64,000 nucleotides of DNA. Source: Acidovorax sp. Root219 (lineage in GTDB: Bacteria > Pseudomonadota > Gammaproteobacteria > Burkholderiales > Burkholderiaceae_C). The translations under genes were made by a program, and so were the position numbers. How positions within the stretch are numbered: position 1 is the stretch's first letter; every line of letters starts with the position of its first letter. Shown here one piece after another: positions 8,044 through 15,922 of the stretch. The stretch spans positions 127,599-191,598 of the forward strand of contig NZ_LMIJ01000011.1 of the NCBI RefSeq assembly GCF_001428665.1. The letters run 5' to 3'. A model generated the notes under the pieces. That model did not search any database. It saw only the letters and a list, made by a program, of their open reading frames with translations, and was not told the origin of the DNA.

Positions 8044-9072
8044 TCAGTCGATCCGTCGAACCAAGGTGAGTTTGGCAAGGTCATCTTGGCTCAGTACGTC
8101 CGCTAGCTCGGAGCAGTACCCCGAATAGCTCACGGGAGGGTTGCTGAACCGGTCGTACCTGCGCTTCATGCATCCACCGGCAGTGCTGACTATGTAGAGT
8201 GGCTTGGTGCCCAGGTACTCATCCGTGACTTGCGCCCCGATGGCGAACGTGATCGTGGAAGTCTTCGCGAAGTCGTTCCCTGTGTCGTGGTGGTTTCCCA
8301 AGTACGACCCGTAGTCCCCCCATCGAGAAAATTCGACGCTGAAATCAGCTATCTTTCGAAGAGTCTTCCCATCTGGGCGATAGATCGCATAGCCTGGAAG
8401 CTCGGGGTCGGTGACGCCTTTCTTGGCCGTTGCGCTGAGATTCGCCACAACGAATTTGGTGTCGCGGTCAGCTGTTCGGAAGTGGTAGTAGCCGTCGTAC
8501 CTGTCGAAAACGAACTGCTTTGCAAGGGTCGGAGCAGACATCGTCACTTTGACGGCGTTGGTGTCCGTCAAAGAGCTGGGCTTCAACGCCTTGAAGCCCA
8601 ATGCCTCAAGCTGGCGCGCTTGCTCTTGCTGCTTTTCGATCTTCGCTCGAAGCTCGGTCACCAGTCGATAGGCTTGGGCACTCTCTGGTGATTTGGGAAA
8701 TTCGAACTGAAGAACGCCAAGTGCTTTCTGTGCCTCATCGATCTTCCCTTGATTGACCAAGGCAGTGAGTTCACCCATCAGATTGCCAGGAGTCTGGGAT
8801 AGCTTTTTGACCTGATCCTTCAAGTCATTGCGCTCTTTGGAGATTGAGTCTCGCTCTTGAGTCAACAGCGCTATTTGCTTTTTGAGCTCGACATTCTCAT
8901 CCTGGCTTTTCTTGAGCCTTGCGTCATCTATGTTGGGGCCGCAGCCTTGTAGCCCCGCTATGGCCAGAGTCAGCACACTGACTTTGAGAAGTCGAGATCC
9001 GCCTCGATGAGAGGATGCAGTGCCACTGAGAAACGAAGGATTGAACGAGATAGAGATAGGTGATTGACCCAT
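8044..9072 (-). CDS. Coiled-coil lipoprotein of unknown function
   Basis: From the ATG at 9072 the product is 342 residues. A basic N-terminal stretch (SSHRGGSRLLK) leads into VSVLTLAIAGLQGCGPN, a signal-peptidase II lipobox with the cysteine near residue 45. Next comes a strongly predicted coiled coil (DARLKKSQDENVELKKQIAL, KERNDLKDQVKKL), then a helical-repeat-like segment (NQGKIDEAQKALGVLQFEFP). An uncharacterised C-terminal domain carries four cysteines or nearby aromatic clusters. The open frame extends upstream to 9351, but that part is not protein-like. It should be anchored to a membrane facing the periplasm. Its neighbours are a multi-pass membrane protein and an exported protein on the same strand. 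Confidence 0.6.
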   Translation of the reverse strand: MGQSPISISFNPSFLSGTASSHRGGSRLLKVSVLTLAIAGLQGCGPNIDDARLKKSQDENVELKKQIALLTQERDSISKERNDLKDQVKKLSQTPGNLMGELTALVNQGKIDEAQKALGVLQFEFPKSPESAQAYRLVTELRAKIEKQQEQARQLEALGFKALKPSSLTDTNAVKVTMSAPTLAKQFVFDRYDGYYHFRTADRDTKFVVANLSATAKKGVTDPELPGYAIYRPDGKTLRKIADFSVEFSRWGDYGSYLGNHHDTGNDFAKTSTITFAIGAQVTDEYLGTKPLYIVSTAGGCMKRRYDRFSNPPVSYSGYCSELADVLSQDDLAKLTLVRRID

Positions 9073-9157
9073 GGTTGAACTCTTGAGTTTCGTCGTTGTG
9101 CGTGGCTTCACCAGCGTCCTGTTTGCTGGAGAAGAAGTCAGGGGAAGCAACTGGTGC

Positions 9158-9982
9158 CTACTTTGATTTTCTAAACTTGGTAGACGACTTCCAAAGGGCG
9201 TAACCCACAGCGCCTGCTGCAGCCCCTCCTGCGATAACCGGCCAGACTGGCGCCGACACCAGTCCCATGGACAATGCCGCTGCACCGAGCGCCTTGGAAC
9301 CCAAGACTGTGACAGTGCTGGCGGCGATCGAGCTGCCTGCGCCTGCTCCAATAGCCACAGAGGCTGCTGTTATCAAGGTGCCCGACTTGGGGTCGCTCAG
9401 GTCCCGAGGGGCGACTGCGCGCAGTTGCTCCAGTGTGGTTGCGATCACTTCCACGGTCGCGTTGCCAAGTTCTATGCATGCGTCGGTGACCGCCGCCTTC
9501 ATCTGGGAAAGGTTCTCATCGCCGATCACACGGCGCGCGCCATCTATGAATAGGGCAATGCCGACCAGGGCCATCGCTCCAGGTTGCACGTAGCTGGTCC
9601 AGGAAGGGGTGAGTAGCGACTCAAGCAAGTTGCCAGCGTTGACACCAAATGAAGCGAATACCGTCGCAGCGCCAACGGTCAAGATTGACGCCGGGACTGC
9701 AATGGCGGTCCCCATGGCTGCCACTCCAATCGAGCCAATGTACTTGGCTGCTATGACCCCCAACGCCGCGCCGCCGGCTGCCCCAAATGAGGGCAAAGCG
9801 GAAGCCACGACGTCGGTGCCAACGAGGATCAGTCCCGTGTTTACTCCCACAGCTAGGAGGGCCGCTCCCATGCCCATCTCGATGACGCCTAGCTCGACCG
9901 GATGCTCTTGAGCGAGCTGGCGAGCCTTGACGATTGCGAGGTTGATGGCGTCGCGTGCCCCTTCACGCAAATCGAATTTCAT
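9158..9982 (-). CDS. Multi-pass, Gly/Ala-rich membrane protein of unknown function
   Basis: The ATG at 9982 (MKFDLREGARDAINLAIVKA) follows an AGGGAGACC ribosome site and gives 274 residues. After an amphipathic N-terminus there are several long hydrophobic Gly/Ala-rich segments (MGMGAALLAVGVNTGLILVG, VAAMGTAIAVPASIL, AMALVGIALFIDGARR), then a polar middle (residues about 165-215). Two more hydrophobic stretches (AASVAIGAGAGSSIAAS, GGAAAGAVGYALW) precede the basic tail STKFRKSK. An inner-membrane location is likely. No family was recognised. It sits 73 bp downstream of the ATPase-methyltransferase gene on the same strand, so co-expression is plausible. Confidence 0.55.
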   Translation of the reverse strand: MKFDLREGARDAINLAIVKARQLAQEHPVELGVIEMGMGAALLAVGVNTGLILVGTDVVASALPSFGAAGGAALGVIAAKYIGSIGVAAMGTAIAVPASILTVGAATVFASFGVNAGNLLESLLTPSWTSYVQPGAMALVGIALFIDGARRVIGDENLSQMKAAVTDACIELGNATVEVIATTLEQLRAVAPRDLSDPKSGTLITAASVAIGAGAGSSIAASTVTVLGSKALGAAALSMGLVSAPVWPVIAGGAAAGAVGYALWKSSTKFRKSK

Positions 9983-10055
9983 GATGGTCTCCCTATGCCC
10001 GGATGATATTGGCGCGGCGCCCAATGTCCGTGGGCTTGCCGCCTAGGTTGATGGC

Positions 10056-12026
10056 TCATGAATTGCGCCGCAGCCAGAGTGCTGAGTTGGCAACTAGTTG
10101 CGTTACTAGAGCACTTTCGCGGCCAAGTTCGGCAGCCTCTTCATTGTTGTGCTGATCTTGAAGCAGGCGCTGTAGTCGATCCAACGACCTCTCGTGCAAC
10201 GAACGAATCGCGCTCTGTCTGGACTTTTCAGAGAGTCGCTTCAAACAATCGGCTGAGACAGCGTGAGCAATCAGTCGCCCGCCGTATTTTTCTTCCGCAT
10301 GGTCGTTGCGGGTAAATCTGTTCTTCGCAATGTCTTCGTTTGAGATGTCGAACAGTAGCTTCAGCTCTGGCTCATCAAGAAGAAGAAAGCCATATTTGTG
10401 AGCTCGCTCGCCAACCGGGATTGCGTAGTCTTCAACAAACAGCACGAACCCCTCATCTTTGACAAGCTCGGCCAGAGCCGAGCCCTCTCCAAATTCCTTC
10501 AGCCAGTCATCAGGGTCGACCTCATGCAGCACATTGCAGACGATGGCAATGTCTGCAAACTTCTCACCTCGAGCCTGGCGAACTGTATCGAGTGAATCAA
10601 AAGCGCGAGGGACACTCTCTGCCCCGTATAGGTCTACACATCGCTTTTGGCAGTGCTCGGCGTCAGCATTCCACTGCTCATAGGCTACATAGTCGACCAG
10701 CCCGGATAGATGTTTGCCGCCCGCGCCTTCCGCAATCGCGTCAAGCAACCTTCCTTTGCCAGAACCAAAGTCTAGTAGGGTAAGTGGCCGACCTTGGATT
10801 CGCAAGCGCCCAAGCACATCTTGAATTTGATTGAGCTGTGGATCCCTGCCGCCATAGCCGATGACGTTTGGCGGCAGCAAGCACTGGCGTAAGAGCAGAA
10901 AAGACGCGTATCGAGATGCCATCAGCGTGAGGTCATTGACGCGACTAGCGCCCAAATGCCCGCCAAGCAGACTATTCAATACCTTCGCTGGTGCGCGGCC
11001 CGCACGGCTAAACTTTCCGTCCTCTGCGTACCAAAGGCAATCAGGATCCGTCGCCACAAGATGTGCGATTAGCGGCACTGAATGCGTTGCGATCCAGATT
11101 TGGCCATCTTCCAAAAGGTCGAGCAATCGGTCGACGACTTGGTTCAAGACTGCCGGGTGGAGATGATTCTCTGGCTCGTCCAGCAGCAGAATGCAGCTGC
11201 TCAATGCAATCTCTCGTGCGTGGAGCATGCACGCAAGCTGAAAGAGCACCTTCTGCCCGTCTGATAGGAGCGAATCGTAGCTATCAGTCAGTCCCTTGAG
11301 CCTGAGATTGAGGTTTTCAGACAGTTCGAAGCCAACGTCGTTTCCAAGTAAGTCCTTGAGCAGGTTAAGGAGTCTGACTTCCGCGTCATGCTTTTGGGTT
11401 CCCGGCGTGGGGGGGTGAGCCCCTCTTTCCTGCACGGCTGCTCGCATGACCGATCTCGCATATGCAGGGGCAGAGGCTTCGGCTCCCTCGGCAGCCAAAC
11501 GCCATGAAAACTCTCTAGCCCGCTGTATTGCCAAAGACTCTATGCTATCCGTTGGATCCTCAAGCCTGGTCGACTTGGGGACAAAGAAGGCGATTTTGGG
11601 CTCTCCTCCGCCACTTGTGACAAGGGCGTCAGTAGCCAGCAGCGAATTGCGACTCTGCGTGATATGCGACTTCAAACCTGTGAGTTCTTGGCGAAGAGAT
11701 TCCAGCAAGGGCAAGTTCGCGGGCGTGCCATCTTGCAGGTCCTTCTTTTCAATGATTGCTATCCGTTCTTCAAGCTTCTTTTGTGCCTGAAGGTCTCGCG
11801 ATATTTCGGCTTCGATTTGAAGATAGGGATCTGCGGAAACATACTTCTGTGCGACATCATTGATCAGTGTCAACAGGCGCGTTTTCCCAGCCCCATTTCT
11901 ACCAGCAAGGACTACGCACTTCCCCAAGCGCCCTAGCTGCAGCGGCTTCTCTAGTGGCAGCGACGGTGGGCCGAGACCCATCAATTCGACTTCGTGGCTG
12001 CTCAACCTAACACTTTCAATCAGCAT
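10056..12026 (-). CDS. AAA/ABC-type ATPase fused to a SAM-dependent methyltransferase domain
   Basis: The preferred ATG at 12026 (MLIESVRLSSHEVELMGLGP) follows AAGGAACAAAAAGAC and gives 656 residues. The first ~390 residues are an SMC/OLD-like ATPase: Walker A GRNGAGKT at 42-49, an insert rich in charged helices, an ABC-signature-like LSDGQKVLFQLA, Walker B CILLLDEPENHLHP near 280 and the switch-like IWIATHSVPL. From about residue 412 a class I methyltransferase fold follows: LTLLDFGSGKGRLLDAI (motif I, SAM binding), YVAYEQWNADAEHC (acidic motif II region) and IAIVCNVLHEVDPDDWL (motif IV). A unique ~130-residue tail ends the protein. OLD-family ATPases (AAA_15/AAA_21) are frequent defence effectors; I know no characterised system with this fusion. 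Confidence 0.75.
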   Translation of the reverse strand: MLIESVRLSSHEVELMGLGPPSLPLEKPLQLGRLGKCVVLAGRNGAGKTRLLTLINDVAQKYVSADPYLQIEAEISRDLQAQKKLEERIAIIEKKDLQDGTPANLPLLESLRQELTGLKSHITQSRNSLLATDALVTSGGGEPKIAFFVPKSTRLEDPTDSIESLAIQRAREFSWRLAAEGAEASAPAYARSVMRAAVQERGAHPPTPGTQKHDAEVRLLNLLKDLLGNDVGFELSENLNLRLKGLTDSYDSLLSDGQKVLFQLACMLHAREIALSSCILLLDEPENHLHPAVLNQVVDRLLDLLEDGQIWIATHSVPLIAHLVATDPDCLWYAEDGKFSRAGRAPAKVLNSLLGGHLGASRVNDLTLMASRYASFLLLRQCLLPPNVIGYGGRDPQLNQIQDVLGRLRIQGRPLTLLDFGSGKGRLLDAIAEGAGGKHLSGLVDYVAYEQWNADAEHCQKRCVDLYGAESVPRAFDSLDTVRQARGEKFADIAIVCNVLHEVDPDDWLKEFGEGSALAELVKDEGFVLFVEDYAIPVGERAHKYGFLLLDEPELKLLFDISNEDIAKNRFTRNDHAEEKYGGRLIAHAVSADCLKRLSEKSRQSAIRSLHERSLDRLQRLLQDQHNNEEAAELGRESALVTQLVANSALWLRRNS

Positions 12027-12346
12027 GTCTTTTTGTTCCTTGGTCGATTTTTCCGTGTGCGGATGAGCTCTGAACTCAGACGTTGAAAACGTGGTGAACT
12101 CGTATGCGGCGAAACAGAACAAGGTGCTCTGAGCGGCTTCCCTTGCAGAACGATTGCGCTGGTAGGAAGGCCCGGCAAGTACCTGCCCCGCAGGGACCGG
12201 TACATAGGGAGAGTCAACAAAGGCTAGCCAGAAAGCGCCAACCTCAGAGAAGTTGGAGCTGGCGTATCTGCGTTGTTCGTCGGCTCGACATGACTTGCTT
12301 CGCAATGCGCTATGAAAACTGCATGTGCCTAGCATTCCGAGCCAAG
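12027..12346. other. Intergenic region upstream of the ATPase-methyltransferase gene
   Basis: About 320 bp. A minus-strand frame is open through most of it, but the translation is not protein-like and has no ribosome site. It probably holds the promoter of the downstream minus-strand genes; no specific operator was recognised. Confidence 0.35.
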
Positions 12347-13393
12347 TCAGAAGCCTTCAGCCTCCGCAGCTTTCAAAAGGTCAGCTTCGTTGCCCATAGC
12401 TTTGACATCCCGCCCGTCGTAGAGCAGCACCGAACCATCCATGGTGCCCACACACAGCCCGCTCTCGTAGCAACGGTAGGCGCCATTGGTTCCTAGCGGA
12501 ATGCTGGAGCTGCCGTTGCGCAGCAGGTCATCAAACTTCAACTCTGCCCAATCGAGCACGCGATCAGGTGTACGAGCGGACGTCGTGGTCGTCACTGTCA
12601 CGGCCGTCTTGCCGCTAGCGAGAACAGGTACTGGTGCCGAACCTCCTCGGTAGACCCATGGTGCCGTGCTGTTCGATGCCCACAATCCAAGGCTACTAGC
12701 CCTCGCTTGGTCCTGCTGAGCGGGCAGCGTGCTTTGCGCCTCCAGGTACTTGTCGTAGGCCCATGCGCAGCCTTTGGCGACGAGTTGCGATGCCACGTCT
12801 GTGTTGCCCACCAGCAGATTGGCAATAGTGCGCCCATAGCGGTCACTACCATCGCGGCAGACGGATACCTGCTTGTTGGCGACCAGGTCGACGAGGCAAG
12901 CGGTCGCTTGCGGTCCGTATGCTTGGCTCTTTTCCGGTGCATCGATCTGGCCGATGCGGATCTTCTCGGTGCCCTTGGAGCCAGCCACGACGAGGGTGTC
13001 ACCATCGACGACCCGCAGGACCTGCGCAGAATCGCAAGTCGCAGGCTTGGGCTTGACGGCCTTCTCTGGGATTGCAGCAACAGGAGGAGTAACGGGGGGA
13101 GTGACAACCACAGGAGGTGTCACGGGCTGGACCGGTGTGACGGGCAGTACTGGCGTCACAGGCGTCGTCCCAACATGGCAGGTGTAGGTCTTGCTGATGC
13201 AGGTGTTTCCGCATGGCTTGCCGGCGGTGCACACCTTCGCCTGTGTGTAGGCGCCTGTGCCCAAAATGATTGCATATCCCCCGGTCGCCTCAGGTAGGAC
13301 CGTCGATGTGAAAACCTCTTGAGCACTGGCAAAAGTAGTCGATGCGGCGAGCACGGCAGCGCAGGCAAACGCCCAAATCTTGCGAATTTTCAT
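12347..13393 (-). CDS. Secreted staphylococcal-nuclease-like (SNase) endonuclease
   Basis: The ATG at 13393 follows a strong AGAGGAGAGGGA ribosome site and gives 348 residues. The N-terminus (MKIRKIWAFACAAVLAASTT) is a signal peptide cleaved at FASAQ. Residues about 28-75 carry six cysteines, then comes a Pro/Val/Thr-rich linker (about 75-115). The SNase domain has QVLRVVDGDTLVV, RIGQIDAPEKSQAYG, DRYGRTIANL and SSLGLWA, covering the catalytic Arg-Glu-Arg triad of thermonucleases and the calcium-binding Asp positions. A C-terminal domain of about 100 residues is unrecognised. The product should degrade DNA/RNA outside the cytoplasm. It leads the minus-strand gene run of this island. Confidence 0.8.
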   Translation of the reverse strand: MKIRKIWAFACAAVLAASTTFASAQEVFTSTVLPEATGGYAIILGTGAYTQAKVCTAGKPCGNTCISKTYTCHVGTTPVTPVLPVTPVQPVTPPVVVTPPVTPPVAAIPEKAVKPKPATCDSAQVLRVVDGDTLVVAGSKGTEKIRIGQIDAPEKSQAYGPQATACLVDLVANKQVSVCRDGSDRYGRTIANLLVGNTDVASQLVAKGCAWAYDKYLEAQSTLPAQQDQARASSLGLWASNSTAPWVYRGGSAPVPVLASGKTAVTVTTTTSARTPDRVLDWAELKFDDLLRNGSSSIPLGTNGAYRCYESGLCVGTMDGSVLLYDGRDVKAMGNEADLLKAAEAEGF

Positions 13394-13597
13394 TCCCTCT
13401 CCTCTGTACATTTTGTTTCGATTATGGACCCCGTCAGTTCGGCAGGCAAACAGAAAAACCGCTTCTTAGAAGAAACGTTACAGCAGCTGGTAGGGAGGCA
13501 AATGCGCACTTTAGATTTGCTGGGTTGGGCATCGCCTAAACTGGTGATTGACACTGACAGCTCAATGGGATCGGTCTTCTTCGGCACGTAGTCGAGA

Positions 13598-13795
13598 CTA
13601 CCTTCTACTCGGCACAAACCTTGCACCTTGCAATCGTCTTGCACACTGGCAAGCTCGCCCCTTGCATTGCCTGGCCCAGCTACCCAGACTGGCCTTGGAA
13701 ATGCCCAGGACCTTGGCCACAACTGCAATCGCCTGACCCGCTCGAACCTTCCGAAGGGCCTCCTGCTTAAACTCCCGCGTGTACTGCGCATGCAA
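13598..13795 (-). pseudogene. IS3-family orfA, N-terminal fragment
   Basis: The 65-residue frame contains YTREFKQEALRKVRAGQAIA and KVLGISKASLGSWARQ, the helix-turn-helix of IS3-family OrfA (HTH_Tnp_1). After KGRACQ the similarity stops, and no leucine zipper or orfB follows. Only the first ~45 residues of the ~100-residue OrfA survive. The flanking 200 bp on each side hold no other recognisable gene. It separates the island's minus-strand run from the recombinase gene. Confidence 0.7.
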
Positions 13796-13871
13796 CTGCT
13801 TTTCACTCAGGTGTCAGCTCCTTTCCGGTGATTTCAGCAAGGGCTAAAAACTCCGCGTCTCAGGGGCAACA

Positions 13872-15578
13872 TCAGGCGTCTAGTGGTGCAGAGGACGGAA
13901 ACTGGAACGCGGTCTCTATCTGTTTGGCACGCGTGACCTGATCGACATGCAAGTACACCGAAGTGGTCTGCACCGATGCATGGCGCAAGTTGTCCCTCAC
14001 CGCTATCAGGTCGACTCCGTTGGCCAGGGCATGGGTCGCGTGGCTGTGGCGCACCCAATGGGTGCTGGCCCTGCGCAGTTTCTCGGCCATGCTCGGGTTC
14101 TCAGCTTCGAGCACATCGGCACAAAGATTGAAGAAGCGCCGGAGAATGGTCCACAGCCTCGCGGCAGTTATGCCGCCACCTTCATCGCCGCCGATCTGTC
14201 CTACCAGTGGCGTCTCAGGACGCCACCTTGATGGCGTCGTTGGCAGCCTGCGGTGCATGAGGTACTGGTCCAGACTGCTGCGAGCCAAAGAGGGCATGGC
14301 CACCTTGGCCTTCTTGGCTCCTTTTCCCAGTACGTGAAGCCAGCGATCGCCGTGCCCGTCGATCTCGATCTGTGCCAGCCTGGCGCCCACCAATTCGCTC
14401 ACACGCAAACCCGTGGCAAACGTGAAGTTCAGGACGAACCGAAGTCTCTGGGCAGCGGCAGGCGACCACCCCTCGCGCCATTCCAAACCTTCGGCGATGG
14501 TCTGTAGCAATGACCATTCACCTGGGGAGAAGTAGCGCTGAGCCGCCGTGCTCTCCGAGCGGGAGGCTCCCCGTACCTTGATTCCGGCAAATGGATTTGC
14601 CAGGCTGTACCGCTGCTGCATCAGCCACCGAAACAGCGCATTGATGACCGCGACGGAGTGAGCGACAGAACGCGCAGACAGGCCACCAGCGAACGGGCGC
14701 CAGTCCGCTGAAGATCGTGGTCGCGCCGGGCCCACCCAGCGCGCCCGGGGCGTCGGCCGCCGCAGGAACGCTCGGTAGGCGACGGCATCTTCGGAGGACA
14801 AAGAGCTGAGGGCCTTTTCGCGCTCAAGGACGGCCCAAAGCAACAGACGCTCGGCCTCTTTCCGATAGGCGCGCTGCGTCGCAGTCGACTCATGCAGCGA
14901 GAGCCACGCATGGACGGCCTCGTAGTCGTTGCGCGCATCCAGGGTCGACGTGTCAGCTGGCGCTCTGAATCTCCCGCGAGACCCGTCCAGCTCGGCAGGC
15001 AAGCGGATCTGCTCCCATGGCACAACCTCATGGCGCGGCGCAGCCGCCAGAAGCGAACGCGCCTTTTCTGTCAGCTCTGGGTGGGAAGCAAAAAACGCTT
15101 CGACCTGCCTGGCGCTCATGGCGCCCAAGCCAGGCACAGCCTTCCACCATTGGCGCCGGCGCGGAACGCGCACCGTGAGGTCTGCGAGGGTCTTGAGCCC
15201 GTACGCATTCATTGCCGTCACGGCCCGGGCCGGCAGCCAGCGCCCCAACTCGTCAGTGATGAATGGCATCGGTTCAGGAAGCCGGCGGATGGTCTCGATG
15301 GCGTCCAGAACAGACCGAGCCCGGGCGTCCCGTTCAGACGCGTCGTGCTCCAGCAGGGCGGCGAGGTCCTGCCGATGCCGGGCCAGGGCGTATCGGGACA
15401 GTTGCCTGCGGATGTCACCCAGCACCCGCCGGGACGACTGGCGCGTTGCGTCCTCGATCTGGAGGTACTGCATCACGCACGCTCGAGAAGTCATGCCCGC
15501 ATACCAACCCCGAAGCGCTGCGAGCTCAGCGGCACTTGGGAACTGGTTGCTTTGGGGCGGGATGGCGGCCTTTGCCAT
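13872..15578 (-). CDS. Large tyrosine recombinase (phage-integrase family)
   Basis: 568 residues from MAKAAIPPQSNQFPSAAELA. The first ~200 residues form an accessory N-terminal region with a helix-hairpin-helix-like piece (TVRVPRRRQWWKAVPGLGAM). A SAM-like core-binding domain follows (YEAVHAWLSLHESTATQRAY). The catalytic domain retains its signature residues: Arg in FATGLRVSELVGA, Lys in LGKGAKKAKVAMP, HxxR in HWVRHSHATHALA, His in LRHASVQTTSVYLH and the final Tyr in the same segment. It appears intact. Recombinases of this long type are usually carried by integrated islands in Burkholderiales, so it is a candidate for mobilising part of this region. No att duplication was found beside it. 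Confidence 0.85.
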   Translation of the reverse strand: MAKAAIPPQSNQFPSAAELAALRGWYAGMTSRACVMQYLQIEDATRQSSRRVLGDIRRQLSRYALARHRQDLAALLEHDASERDARARSVLDAIETIRRLPEPMPFITDELGRWLPARAVTAMNAYGLKTLADLTVRVPRRRQWWKAVPGLGAMSARQVEAFFASHPELTEKARSLLAAAPRHEVVPWEQIRLPAELDGSRGRFRAPADTSTLDARNDYEAVHAWLSLHESTATQRAYRKEAERLLLWAVLEREKALSSLSSEDAVAYRAFLRRPTPRARWVGPARPRSSADWRPFAGGLSARSVAHSVAVINALFRWLMQQRYSLANPFAGIKVRGASRSESTAAQRYFSPGEWSLLQTIAEGLEWREGWSPAAAQRLRFVLNFTFATGLRVSELVGARLAQIEIDGHGDRWLHVLGKGAKKAKVAMPSLARSSLDQYLMHRRLPTTPSRWRPETPLVGQIGGDEGGGITAARLWTILRRFFNLCADVLEAENPSMAEKLRRASTHWVRHSHATHALANGVDLIAVRDNLRHASVQTTSVYLHVDQVTRAKQIETAFQFPSSAPLDA

Positions 15579-15621
15579 ACTTTTGACTTTGGGGAGTTTT
15601 CGGTCGAGATGCAGCTATTGT

Positions 15622-15637
15622 GATAATAATTGTTATC
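15622..15637. promoter_or_regulatory. AT-rich palindrome upstream of the recombinase gene
   Basis: GATAATAATTGTTATC is a palindrome with one mismatched pair, 44 bp upstream of the recombinase start. It resembles the core of a Fur box but could equally be the recombinase's own operator or promoter AT tract. Confidence 0.35.
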
Positions 15638-15922
15638 TGTATGGCACGCTTTTTAGTACTGCCCTTACACATGAATTTGCAATGCCACATTAGCGGTTCG
15701 TAAAGCGAGGCTTGCGAAAATCGCCCTGCGGGCGCCGTATAGGCAAGGCGTCTACAGCGGCTCATTGCCACGCTCCCAATTGTTCACTAGCGCCCAATTG
15801 GCACGTTCAACGCGACGGCTCGGTACAACCCTGCTTGCAGCCACTTTAGCAATCTGGCAATCTGAACTGCCACGGCTGCGGTGCATTGCATCATGCGAGA
15901 TCAACAAAGACTGGAGACAACA
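15638..15922. other. Intergenic region between recombinase and chemoreceptor genes
   Basis: About 285 bp with no supportable gene. It probably contains the promoter of the chemoreceptor genes. CCCAATTGTTCAC and GCCCAATTGGCAC occur close together around 15775-15800 as short similar words, of unknown meaning. Confidence 0.35.

Noticed and set aside
8579-8600. Hairpin GGGCTTCAA/TTGAAGCCC
   Set aside because: It lies inside the lipoprotein coding sequence and has no T-run, so not a terminator.
8230-8691. 153-codon plus-strand frame opposite the lipoprotein gene
   Set aside because: Antisense shadow of a gene with a lipobox and coiled coil.
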